From Erythrophleum ivorense (Eukaryota; Streptophyta; Magnoliopsida; Fabales; Fabaceae), in NCBI GenBank assembly GCA_026724425.1, contig JAIUCV010001221.1, forward strand, positions 79,539 through 143,538: a DNA stretch of 64,000 nt. The letters run 5' to 3'. Shown here piece by piece: positions 1 to 10,118 of this stretch. The notes under the pieces were generated by a model, which saw only the letters and a program-made list of their open reading frames with translations, searched no databases and was not told the origin of the DNA. How positions within the stretch are numbered: position 1 is the first letter of the stretch; the number at the start of each line of letters is the position of its first letter. The translations under genes and the position numbers were made by a program.

Positions 1-180
1 TTGAAAACAAAACACATGTATTTTGGAAACAAAAACTACAGAATAACTTTTAGGTGTTCTGATCTCTCATTCCCAAAAACAATAAAAAAGGTGGAGAACA
101 TCTATTTACATTAATGACATAAACGACACAATTTTTGTCATCAATCTTCGACTCCCCTAGCCCTATCACTCACTTCACTG

Positions 181-378
181 ACAAGAACTTCTTACCATCT
201 TTGGCTCTGGTGGACAAGAGAGGGAAGCACAAGCAGAAGAATTATAGCAAAGTTCTCAGCACCATTATAATAAAATTGATAAAGAAGGAAAACAAGAAGA
301 TGAAGAGGAAGTAGAGGAGGGAAGCGGCAAAGAGGAGGAGGAGAACAAAGGACAGGAATTGGTTAAACTCATTATAAT
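181..378 (+). other. Unassigned coding-like acidic/lysine-rich scrap
   Basis: Two overlapping plus-strand frames look compositionally like protein. One is Lys/Arg-rich (about 181-312, ending at a TAG). The other is Glu-rich (about 294-378). The Glu-rich frame runs into a MITE-like insertion at about 379, and a similar acidic frame resumes after it (958-1098). I recognise no family, no start codon is defined, and this could be chance composition. If real it is the end of a gene lying left of the window. Confidence 0.2.
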
Positions 379-957
379 TGCTACATTTGGTATGGGGAAT
401 AATTATCACGGGAATGGAAATGAGAATTGGAATAGGAATGAGACTTAATAGAATGGAATCTTGTGGCCTATAATGATGTTTGGTATGACATGGAAAGGAA
501 TGGGAATGTCTTTTCATTTTTACATTTGGTTGGGTTAAAACAATACAGAAATGGAAAGGAATGCTGAGAAAAAGACCTTAATATCCTTACTTCAAAAAAT
601 TCATAAAATATCAAATTATTATTTTTTTAAAACTTTGTGAATAGAATTTGCACAAACCCATTCCCACAGCCCCCCATTTCCTTCTCCTTCATTGTCCAGC
701 ACAATCCATCCCAGTAGAGCACTGTGAATAGAATTTGCATGAACCATGAAGGAAGCACCGCACTGGGAGATGGAAGCCAGTTTGGTATATAGGAAGGGCA
801 AAGCAGTAATTCACCACACCATTCCCACAAATGATGAAATGCCCATTCCCAAGTGATTGAAATGGAAGCCTCATTCTAGCAACCAAACATGGGAATCATG
901 ACTTTCCCTCTCCCTTTCCTTCTCCCTACCCCAACTTCCTCAAACCAAACGTAGCAT
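379..957. mobile_element. MITE-like element, hAT-type appearance
   Basis: The left end reads GCTACATTTGGTATGGGGA. The right end, reverse-complemented, reads GCTACGTTTGGTTTGAGGA, giving imperfect terminal inverted repeats. The interior is full of GGAATGG/CATTCC strings typical of plant hAT-like MITEs. A GTGAATAGAATTTGCA motif occurs twice inside (about 637 and 723), so an internal duplication or nested insertion is likely. No clear target-site duplication was found. All ORFs here are short shadows. Confidence 0.5.
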
Positions 958-1098
958 TAGGGTGCAAACAGGGGATGATTTAGGAGGGAAGTCGAAGCCA
1001 TCTGAATCAGAGGACAACGAAGGTACTAGTGAATTAGAGTCCTCTACAGATACAGATGGAGATGAATTAAGAAGGAAACACATCAGCTAACTGTTGTT
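958..1098 (+). other. Unassigned acidic coding-like tail
   Basis: One plus-strand frame runs without a stop from about 961 to the TAA at about 1087. It is rich in Ser, Glu, Asp and Thr, and its last residues are DELRRKHIS. It may be the C-terminal tail of the scrap at 181-378, split by the MITE between them. No domain or family was recognised. Confidence 0.22.
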
Positions 1099-1190
1099 AA
1101 CATGGACTGGAGGTATGTTAAGGTATGCCATTGACACCTATTATGAAATTAATTTTATAAAGATGTTGTTCATTTGACTCTGATTTCTGT

Positions 1191-1303
1191 TGCTGATCTG
1201 AGTTTTCCCAAATTCGATCCACTCAGTTTTCCTTGGAAGCAAGTGGATCCAATTTGAGAACCCAGATCAGCAAATCTCACTTCCAAGGAAAACTGAGTGG
1301 ATC
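1191..1303. repeat. Two interlocking short inverted repeats
   Basis: Positions 1216-1239 are perfectly reverse-complementary, 24 of 24 bases, to 1280-1303. An overlapping imperfect arm pair lies at 1191-1222 and 1243-1272. The two pairs compete, so the segment can fold in two mutually exclusive hairpins. No ORF of note and no known element was recognised. Confidence 0.7.
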
Positions 1304-1610
1304 CAACTATGGCATGGTTTCCGACTAGAGAGAGGTTTTTTTCCTCCATTGTCTGAGTCTTTGTTCGAACTCCAACACGCAACTATTGGACTAGAAGCTT
1401 GTCCGTTAATTTGATTCAAATATGGAAAAATTGCTGTCAAATTGTGAAGTTTCCATTTGAAAATTCAGAGTTGAGAAGTTTGGGCCCCTATTCAAATAGA
1501 TTAATCTGATTTTTTATTTTAACAATTACTTTTTCTTAAAAAAATTGGCCGTTATAGATAGCTTGCAAATGTCCTCTCTTAAACCTCTTGCACATTTTGA
1601 CCCTAATGGA

Positions 1611-2300
1611 ATATCATGTGGCCCTTTATTTTTGGTTTATGAAGAGCTAACTTGACAACCATGATGTTATTATGTTCCTTCACCATTCGAGTAGACCTAC
1701 TTCAACCCTAGGATTTACAGAGTTGGTTGTAAGCTTGGTTCAAGCAAACTCAGAATTTCCAAGGTGTAGTAGTAAGAGAAACCAATGCGTTGGTCCTTAT
1801 TTTAAATGTTATTTGGAATACTAAGAATAAGTATGTCTTTTAAGGTAAACAGCCTTGTGCTATGGGTGTATTAAGAAGATACAATACTTATTTAGCCATT
1901 ACTTTCTTGCATGGTCACTGGTCAAACACTACATGTTTGGAAGAATTTCAGCCTAGTGCAGGAATTGCAGATTTCTCCTTTTGAATATTATGACTGGACC
2001 ATTGCCATAGATGTAGAAAGTCTTCCGTTGTCAATACAAGGTTATCATGCTTTAATTATGTGGAGGGATAGGGTAGTGCTAAAAAGTTTGGATTGGGAAC
2101 TCAAATAGGGGTGGGAGACTAATCAAATGTTGCAAGAAGGTGGTATGAGAGGCATATATTACATTCTGAACCAACAAGATTTCACTTATCAGAATCATCT
2201 CCCATTCCAGATTCTGTTAATCAAAAGGAGTTACTATAGGCTGTTTAGTGAAAGATACAGGCAACCTAAGTTATTGGAGAGGATATTCAATCCATGAGTT
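1611..2300 (+). other. Unassigned coding-like plus-strand region
   Basis: A 65-residue open frame at 1911-2108 and a second open frame at about 2127-2297 (ending in a TGA) have fairly ordinary protein composition compared with the AT-rich DNA around them. I could not assign either to a family, and no convincing splice sites join them. This may be a gene relic. The adjoining DNA at 1100-1610 shows nothing else apart from the inverted repeat. Confidence 0.2.
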
Positions 2301-2529
2301 GTGCCTTCTCTGCCTGCACGACTGGCTGGCCACAACAAACAAGTGCAGTCTCACTTATTCAGGACTGTTCTACTAATGTTAATATTGGTTAAACTTTTTT
2401 TTTTTTGGGTTTTTAGTGTGTTTCATATGTATTAAAAAAAACTTAACAACCATGATAAAAAGAGAGTATCTGCTGAGCAGGGGTGGTTCAGTTTTACTCC
2501 ACCATTAAGAACAAGCTCACATAAAAGTT

Positions 2530-2718
2530 GTGTAATCAAACAAATTCTTTGTTTTTAAAATTGTCTAAAAACAAATTTTTTATTATTCTTAAAACTATTT
2601 TTAGAACAATATTTCAAACACATCCTTTCATTTTATTGTTTCCAAAAAAATTTTTTCAAACAATTTCATAAAACTATTCTAAAGAACATAAAAACAAGAA
2701 CACATTCAAACAGGCCCC
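2530..2718. mobile_element. MITE remnant, hAT-like end
   Basis: This AT-rich block ends in ACATTCAAACAGGCCCCTAG. Its reverse complement starts CTAGGGGCCTGTTTGAATGT, a common terminal sequence of plant hAT-type MITEs. The interior has A/T tracts that pair weakly with each other. The opposite end is not clear. It lies 3' of the last visible exon of the WBP11-like gene and could sit in an intron of it. Confidence 0.35.
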
Positions 2719-2863
2719 TAGTGATCAGTTTTCATTGCTTTTCACTGTTTAAGAAAAAGCATAATTAGGCATACAAGTAGGAATAAGGTGACAAGTAATG
2801 TATGAGAAATAGGGTAGTCAATTAAGGCAACAATAAAAAGAAAACATAATATATTGTTGTTAC

Positions 2864-5132
2864 CTTCCTCTTCTTTAAAACAAGGTTAAGTGTGTCTTGA
2901 AGCTGTCTCTTCTTATGTTTTCTTGCCTTATCCAAGGCACCATCAGCCTCTGCCATAAACAACAAAGCACAGTAAATTTAAACAGGTAAGAGATTCGAAA
3001 TGACACTTAACTAATATTAGTAAATATATTACACAGATAGTAGCCAAAAAAAAAATCTACCAAAGTAACTGATCAACATAACCAGATCAAAAATTAAAAA
3101 ACGAATTTAGAAGAGAGAGAAAAGAGGAAACATGGGGAAAAGCACGGAAAGAGAACAAAGAAAGAATGGAACAACCCAAAGAACCAACTTATATACCTAT
3201 AAATGCTCCATTACCTTTCTGCACATAACCCAAAACACCAAACAAAGCACTAATGCACTACACACCTTAAACAATGCACTGACTTATAACATAACACCAA
3301 ACAAAACAAATATTTGTAATAGAGTCTGAACATTTAGAACTCTATAAGCATTAAGTTGTAGTCTTTGTTACTATGCTGATGTAATATTCTGTGTATGACT
3401 CACTAACTATGTTCTGTAACAACATAAAAAAGAATTCTTGTGCAACACTCTGACAGTTGTTGATACTTGATACTCACTTCAGTAATCAGTAATCCACCAG
3501 ATCAGATCTCACAATATCACAGACCCAGAGAACCATTAGATCTAATAACAACTATATAAACTAAGAGAAAAAACAGGTAAATCATCATATAGTCCTTCCT
3601 CAATGCCGCATAAACATGTTGCAACTTTAAAAGTCAAGAGAAGGAACACTTAGGTGAAACAGAAAAAACTGAATTTCACAGCCATCAAATGCAAAACCAT
3701 GGTAAAGCATGACTTACTCATCATTTCCAAGTTCTCAATCTGCTTTTTAAGTTGTTCAGGATCCTTCTTCAAAATCCCCACTTCCCTCACCTTCTTCCTT
3801 TCCTTCTTGTTCTGTTAAATAGTAATAGCCCAAAAAATAAAAAAGGTGCACAATAATACAAACCATGAGTTAAATCCTTCAACAACACCAAAAAAAAATC
3901 CATTTCAAAGGCAAAATGAAATACAAGAAAACAAAGTTACATTTATTTTACTGAAATAACCTCTTGGATAAAAAACTATTTGCATCTTCAAATAATTGGT
4001 GTGGCAGCCACCTTAATAATGGCAAATAGCTAGCCACATAGCAAAGTTGACCTCTCTTCTCAGAGAAGGAAGTCATGTCACCAAACAAAATTAGGCCACA
4101 TTTTCACCATGTACAAGTAACAACCACCCAACTTGACCTAGTGCCACACTGCCACCACCCATAAATGCCATTAGGATTAGGATATAACTACCATCTATTG
4201 GCTGACGTTATTAACCACCACTAACCAATCATCCTTTACTTAAATATTTATCCTCCTAAATCTACCTTAACCCTCATGTTATACTCCACAAAACAACCAA
4301 AACCCAAGAATCCCGCCCAGATATGTTCATATGAACAATAAGTCAAATGCTACTAAGTAAAAGAAGATTACAGTTCTATATTTTCAAACAAAAGCACCCA
4401 ATAAATTACTAGTTCATTCGCACTTATTGGCAAATAGTGAAAAAGCATTGCATATAGAAGGTGCGGGAAAGACAGGACTCGAAAATGAGCAGCAATGCTA
4501 ACTTCCTAAGATCGAAAAAGGCAATGATGGTACCATTTGTGTTTCTTGAAAATATCTATCAATACTTTTTTTTTTAATGTAACAAAGGTGGAACCTAATG
4601 AACTTAACTCGAAGCCAACAACCCAGATAAATTTTGTATTTCACTGTTGATATTCCAGAAAACTTTATGGAAACTTAAAAAGCTATACAAAAGAGATTGA
4701 GAGATCGCACGCAATCCTCCCAAGAAACTCAGGCACAATAATTTTAACAAGTTAGGCTTTTGCTGCTTAAGGAGGAGACAAGGGAAGGCCAATTCTAGCT
4801 GGATAATCATTATGACAAACTCGAGATATCTCAATAAAAATAGTTAAACATACGAAGCACAGATGGTTTTCAAGTCTTTGTTCTGTATGCAGAAAATTGA
4901 TAATAAACAGGACAGATGCTCAGAAGCATAAATCAGGGAAACAATTAGGAATAACCGCGACAATCTAAACGAGAGATAATCAACCAAAAACAGAAATTGA
5001 GCACGAAAATGAAAACCCAGGAGAAAAGGAGTATCTCTTAAAAGTGAATACCCTTTTCAATTCCTTCTTACGAAGCTCCTTTCGGTAGGCATCGGTAGGG
5101 TTCATGACCTTGCCTCCTTTCGTCGTCTTCAT
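2864..5132 (-). CDS. WBP11: WBP11-like pre-mRNA splicing protein, N-terminal three exons (partial)
   Basis: Three exons encode the conserved N-terminal Wbp11 domain of a nuclear, spliceosome-associated protein. Exon 1 is 5132-5052 (27 codons, containing [20 protein letters not shown]). Exon 2 is 3811-3718 and exon 3 is 2949-2864. All junctions are GT-AG, and exon 2 ends at a perfect GTAAGT donor. The joined frame is open for 87 codons, ending ...LVLKKRK at a good GTAACA donor. The family normally continues with a charged segment and a long proline-rich tail. I find neither between 1 and 2863, so the gene either has a long intron running off the left edge or was truncated. The start was chosen because the family begins at this Met; the DNA upstream is a CT-rich leader. 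No disruption is seen in the visible part. Confidence 0.75.
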
Positions 5133-5549
5133 TTTGAAGAGAGATTAGTGAACCTCTCAGGACGTCCCGATTCTTCTTGTTCGCTTCTTGGCTTCTTATC
5201 AATTCACCAAACCCCTTCCCGGTTTTCTTTTTCGTGCAACTTCTTCTTCTTCTTCTTCCACTCCGATTTCAAAATCGCCGAGCAACACAGAGACAACGTC
5301 ACAGAGCTAGAACAAGACCCATCATCTTGAGGCTCTAATCCAATTTGGGGTTTGTATGTATACTGTTCAATCTCCGATCGCCTCGTTTTGTATTTCGAGG
5401 ATTGGCATCATAAGTTCATAACCCTCCCCAAATCCCAGTTAATCCAAGTACAGCCTTTGGCTCCTGATGGGCTTCTGTCTAGGCCCATATTAGCCTTTCC
5501 CCAAATTCACTTGAAAATAATAAGAAAATGGATCCCCTGCACATAAGAT
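5133..5549 (-). promoter_or_regulatory. Upstream region of the WBP11-like gene
   Basis: This lies immediately 5' of the WBP11-like ATG. On the plus strand it contains a TTCTTCTTC run (5238-5258), that is GAA repeats on the gene strand, of the kind often found in plant 5' leaders. No TATA box was placed with confidence. The short plus-strand open frames here are not supported as genes. Confidence 0.3.
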
Positions 5550-5802
5550 GTACAGGGTCTACACACCCGATCTGGATAATTCAGATCAGATTTGGACGGT
5601 TTAGATTTTTTTTATTTTTTTTTAAATTTAAAATATTTTTTTATTTTAAAAGATACAAAACTTAAAAATAAAATAATCTTATAACTACATATTTTTATAA
5701 AAATAATGATTTAAATAAAAAAATATAAAATATAAAATCTGGACCGTCCAAATATTTTTTGAACGGTCCAAATCACATCTCAAGGATGTGCAGAGCCTGT
5801 AC
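5550..5802. mobile_element. MITE with about 16-bp and longer imperfect inverted ends
   Basis: The left end is GTACAGGGTCTACACA. The right end, reverse-complemented, is GTACAGGCTCTGCACA. The pairing continues inward, with TTTGGACGGTTT opposite TTTGGACCGTTC. The centre is A/T homopolymer-rich and non-coding. The element is about 253 bp and lies upstream of the WBP11-like gene. Its superfamily was not assigned. Confidence 0.75.
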
Positions 5803-7084
5803 GATTACCCAATGGACAAAACTTGCTTGCATTTTACGATATTTTTATTATATAATTCTTAATTAAAATGAAAATATAATAAATATATAATTGTCTAATG
5901 ATAACATAACAAATATATAATTTTTAATTAATTATATAATCTTTCAATTATACTATATATTTATCATGTTATTATTAAAAAAATTATATATTTATTATAT
6001 TTAAATTAATAAATATAATGATAATGATATAAAAAAATTATATCTAAATCAAATCATTATCCAATAAAGCTTAATAGAATCCAAAAAATTTTATATTTTT
6101 CATAATAGCTAACTAGTACCTCGAAATATTCAAAAAACTTATAAAGACTAAGGTAATGGGCAATAAATATTAGGAATTGGATAATGAATATTTGAAAACA
6201 TTAAAGTTATAACTAGATGGGACCGTGAGAATAAGAAAAAATTCAAATTTTTAGTATAAGTTCCAATATTACAAAGAATTTAAATTTTTAAGAAAACATG
6301 CACAGAGCCTAAAGAAAGAAAGTTGTCACTGTTCTGAAACCGATGAATAATGACGACTTCTTATAAAATTTATAAATATATGAATTTTTTAAAAAATATA
6401 TAACATGTATAAAAAAAATTAAATCAATTATGTAATACTGAGCTAAAAAAATCATATACTTATTATGTTATTATTAAAATATTTATAAAAAAATATAAAA
6501 ATTGTACTTAAATTTTTTTAATTTAAATTGCCTCTATGTCCATATTTATATTCCAAAATGACATTTAAAATATAGTTTAAAGTTTCAAACGTTAGTAAGT
6601 GTTAATTACTTTAACTATGTATTGAAAAAATTAATCTAATAGGAAAAAATCAAATAATGAATAAAGTTTGAGGGGTATATGATATAACTTTTTCAACACA
6701 TAAGTATATATATTTAGTCTAATTATAACAAATGTCGGATGTTAAATGTTGAGAACTTTATTCATTTATTAATATCGATGCAATGTATTCAAAAACTAAA
6801 TCCAAATTTATTAAAAATCATTTCAAATATATAGTTTTAATATCCAACCCTCACCCAATGTCTATTCTTTATGAAATATCGAGTGTTTATTTTTATCATG
6901 TGAACTCACATATTTGAAATAACCATTCAAATTGTCATCCCTTGGAGTAATCACCAGTCATGGCAAAGATATTAGGCTTGATTACATTGATTTGTAATTG
7001 ACTTTATTTTAAAAATTTTCACTAGCTTCCATAAAATAAAAGAAAGTTAGAAAAATTCTCTAGCCATTACTATTGTTGGCCTAA
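5803..7084. other. AT-rich intergenic DNA, nothing recognised
   Basis: Long runs of A/T with many TATATAAT-type strings. There is no credible ORF, splice-site set, RNA gene or inverted-terminal element that I could support. Confidence 0.6.
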
Positions 7085-7516
7085 GACTATGTTTGAAAAT
7101 TTATAAAAAAAAAATGGAATGAAATGAAATAGCAAGATTAGAATAGCAAGTTATGTGTCATTCTATTGTTTTGGAATTTAATAAGGAAAGAGAAAAAGTC
7201 ATTATTGGAATGAAATAGTTTATAAATTATATTTTTAATATTATCTTTATAATTAAAATGTGATTCAAAAAAAATAACCAATAAGAATATAATTGTAATT
7301 GTATCAAATGTTAATTCTATTCTATTATTAACCCTCCAATTTGAGGGAACACAAAAAAAGAGATTTTGGATTGCGAGGAATGGTTTTGGAAATCATCCTT
7401 TACCATTAATTTCACTTCATTCTTAAAAACACTCTAGAACAATGACTTGATCCATTTTTATCCTTTCATTTCATTCCATTTCTTTCCCTATCATCCATCT
7501 AAACACACCCTAAAGT
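7085..7516. mobile_element. hAT-type MITE-like element
   Basis: The subterminal repeats AATGGAATGAAATGAAATAG (left) and its near reverse complement at about 7468-7490 face each other. The outer right end, reverse-complemented, reads GACTTTAGGGTGTGTTTAGA, and the left end reads GACTATGTTTGAAA. This composition is typical of plant hAT-derived MITEs. No clean 8-bp target duplication was found. Confidence 0.5.
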
Positions 7517-7781
7517 CTTTAAAAAAAAAGTTTCCAGTTGAGAATTTACTGACATTTAGAAAGGATAGAAGATGAAAAACTTTTATATCAATTGATATGA
7601 CTTGAGTCACGGAAAATTCATTCAAAAAAAACTAACGTATTGGTGGAAAGTACATCATCGACTTAAGGATCATCTTTTAAATTTTGATTGTTGCCCAACC
7701 CAACGCGAGACATATCATAAATCTTCTTCAATGATTCTTAATTTTAATTGTATGTGATTAGGAAGATAAAGCTTTTAACTT

Positions 7782-8088
7782 TCAAATGGTATAAGGTACA
7801 AATTGGAACAACTTCTCCATCCTTAATTCAAGGGAAGAAAGATACCATTTAAGATTCTCCATAGACAGAGACCTCTTTTGACTGATCGAATCGTCGGAGC
7901 CACCATGCAAGAGTTCTTGCCTGCCGGTTAATTCTGTTCTTCCAGTAGAGCAAATATCAGACACAAAGCGAGAGAAAATATCAGATATTACCGTCAACTC
8001 CCCCAACAGCAACAAAATCGTTATTCCCTCACGGTACAATGCAGTCTCAGCTTTCACACAATACTGAATTCTTTTGAGTATAACCTGA
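7782..8088 (-). other. Unassigned exon-like open frame
   Basis: On the minus strand an AATTTCAG acceptor is followed by about 100 codons of open frame, starting ...VILKRIQYCVKAETALYREG and ending ...LFQFVPYTI then TGA. Its composition is protein-like (hydrophobic stretch ITILLLLGELTV, then a Ser/Arg/Glu-rich stretch). It does not match the transporter family next to it. It looks like a terminal exon of another gene, displaced here beside the transporter pseudogene. I do not recognise the parent. Confidence 0.35.
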
Positions 8089-8124
8089 AATTAGAAGCTT
8101 TATGTTCAGAAAAACAAACCAAAA

Positions 8125-8590
8125 GCAGTCAGAGAACACAAAAATGATAGCAGATGCCCCTCTAAAGGGGAGTCCAAGTGTATGCAACTAATCTTACAGA
8201 GAATATGTGAGATCCAACAAGACTTGCTATCGTAATGATGTTGAATATGCTGCACATTTGTCGAACACCAAATATTTTAGAAGTGATTGTTGACCGGAAG
8301 AATTACCATAAAAATAAGGTCTTGACCATCCGCTTGTGTGTGAAAAATAAACTAATACGTAGCAAGCTCCAAAACCACCGAGAAAAATCCAGATGCTCCA
8401 CAAGGCAACCAAGGAACCTGTATCACGGCTCATATAACCAAGGGATCCTCCTATTTGACCAACGTTATTGACTGCAGCAAATCCTGATCCCTGACCACAT
8501 GCAATAGAGACAAACAAAATCCAAAAGTTCAGTTTGCTTAGCTTGGAGCAGATTCTTGTTTGGATAAGACTTAGGTAAACTTCTTATGGT
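8125..8590 (-). pseudogene. Broken partial copy of the nodulin-like/NFD4-type transporter
   Basis: Fragments match the intact neighbour at 10119-12542 in order. NKNLLQA precedes a frameshift. The next piece is FVSIACGQGSGFAAVNNVGQIGGSLGY (matching the intact SGLGSGLATINNMSQIGQSL region), then WSIWIFLGGFGA..VLVYFSHTSGWSRP. About 45 codons are missing after that, and the copy resumes as ITSKIFGVRQMCSIFNIIT and ends at an early stop. The two frameshifts, the deletion and the lost membrane segments leave no functional protein. It lies tail-side of the intact gene in the same orientation, so it probably arose by tandem duplication. The N-terminal half was not found in the 1.5 kb between the two copies. 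Confidence 0.8.
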
Positions 8591-8599
8591 GTTCGTTAT

Positions 8600-10115
8600 C
8601 AATTTCTCTAATGAAAATAGAACGTATGAGCATTTTTTACAACTTGGCATCACACTATGGGCTTTAAAAATTCTTGTCACACGTCGTTCTTGTATAGAAG
8701 AATCTAAAAACTAATATTTAGAAACTGCGCCTAAATTTTATCTTTTTCATTTTCTCCAAGTTGCGAAACTGTTAAGTGTTATGATCCATATCTTGATCTG
8801 TATTACTCCAACCCAATGCTACTAGTACAGAGAAATTGGGGTACTACCTCTATCCCATCCCTGTTTCACCACCTATAGCTCCTATAATAGTTTATCTTGT
8901 GGGTTCAACTTTAAAGGAGAAGACACTTTGGGACTGATACCAAGTGAACAGTCAAGATCGTTTTACACGACCATATCAATTCTAGACAGTGCTGCGAATT
9001 GAGTACAAATATGAAGGATTTAAACCGTTTAACTGAGATGGGGTGAATGATCATGGAAGGGACTAACTGGATATAGTCTTAAATCTCAATGATATTGCTA
9101 CTAGTTCAACCTGGCTGAACGAAGTATCCTCCACTGAGGAATCATGAAAAGCCATCGAGGAACCTATTGGTTGCAAATTAAGGAAGCACATGAGAAAGGA
9201 AAATAATCAAGGCAGAAGGTTTGGGTTATACATTAATCAAAAGAATGACTTCCTGACTGCCCATATGACATTTGTGGATTCGTAACATATAACAATCAAA
9301 AAGCAAAACTATGCATGAGCTTCTTGCTATCATGAATTTTCAACAAGTAATCTATAGCGGTCCAATGGATTTAAAGACTCCTAAACAAGAAATGTAAATT
9401 CTATAAAAACCATATGAGGCACTCCTGGTTAAATAACCCCAACCTGCTCCATCAATTTCTGTAGGTAAGATAACCACCTGCATACAAAGATATCAATAGT
9501 CAATGCCTCCTTAGTGCTATGGATCAAAAACACAAAATTTAGCTTTGCAAAATGCGAAATGTTCTCTATCAACTTGTTCTCAGTAGGAAGGACACCACTG
9601 TTTCAAATTTATGTTACCTATCCAGGATAAAAGTACTTGGCTTAACCTAAGTTTTCTTACCTTCATTCTCTTTTAACCTTTTTGGATTCCCTTTATATTT
9701 CAAAGATACCCAGATTTCTCATTTTACAAACCCCCAGTTGTATAACAGCCATCTTAAGCACGGTACTACGTACTAACTGATTGGTTAACTTTGAGATTTT
9801 CCTAGCACAAACTATCTTCTCCAGGAATGGGAAGGGAAAGAAAGAAAAGAAAGAAATGCAGAATATCAAAGCCCGCTCAGAATCCATGCTCAATAATCAA
9901 AGGCAAGGTGGTCGTCGATGAAAACCCAAACATAACTAACAAACATGTCCTCTTTTATTCTGATAACATCACGATGTAGTACATAGAATACATAACTCAT
10001 TTCAGCCCTACAGACAACCTCTAGAAGATTACAATACATTTCTGCTTTGGAATAAAGAAACGAGAGTGATTTCCTCAGCCATTACCTGGTGCTCAAATGC
10101 TGGCAAATATATTCT
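8600..10115. other. Spacer between the transporter pseudogene and the intact transporter gene
   Basis: No exon, RNA gene or transposon end could be supported. The part nearest 10115 is the likely 3' UTR and terminator zone of the transporter gene, which reads on the minus strand. Confidence 0.45.
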
Positions 10116-10118
10116 TGA

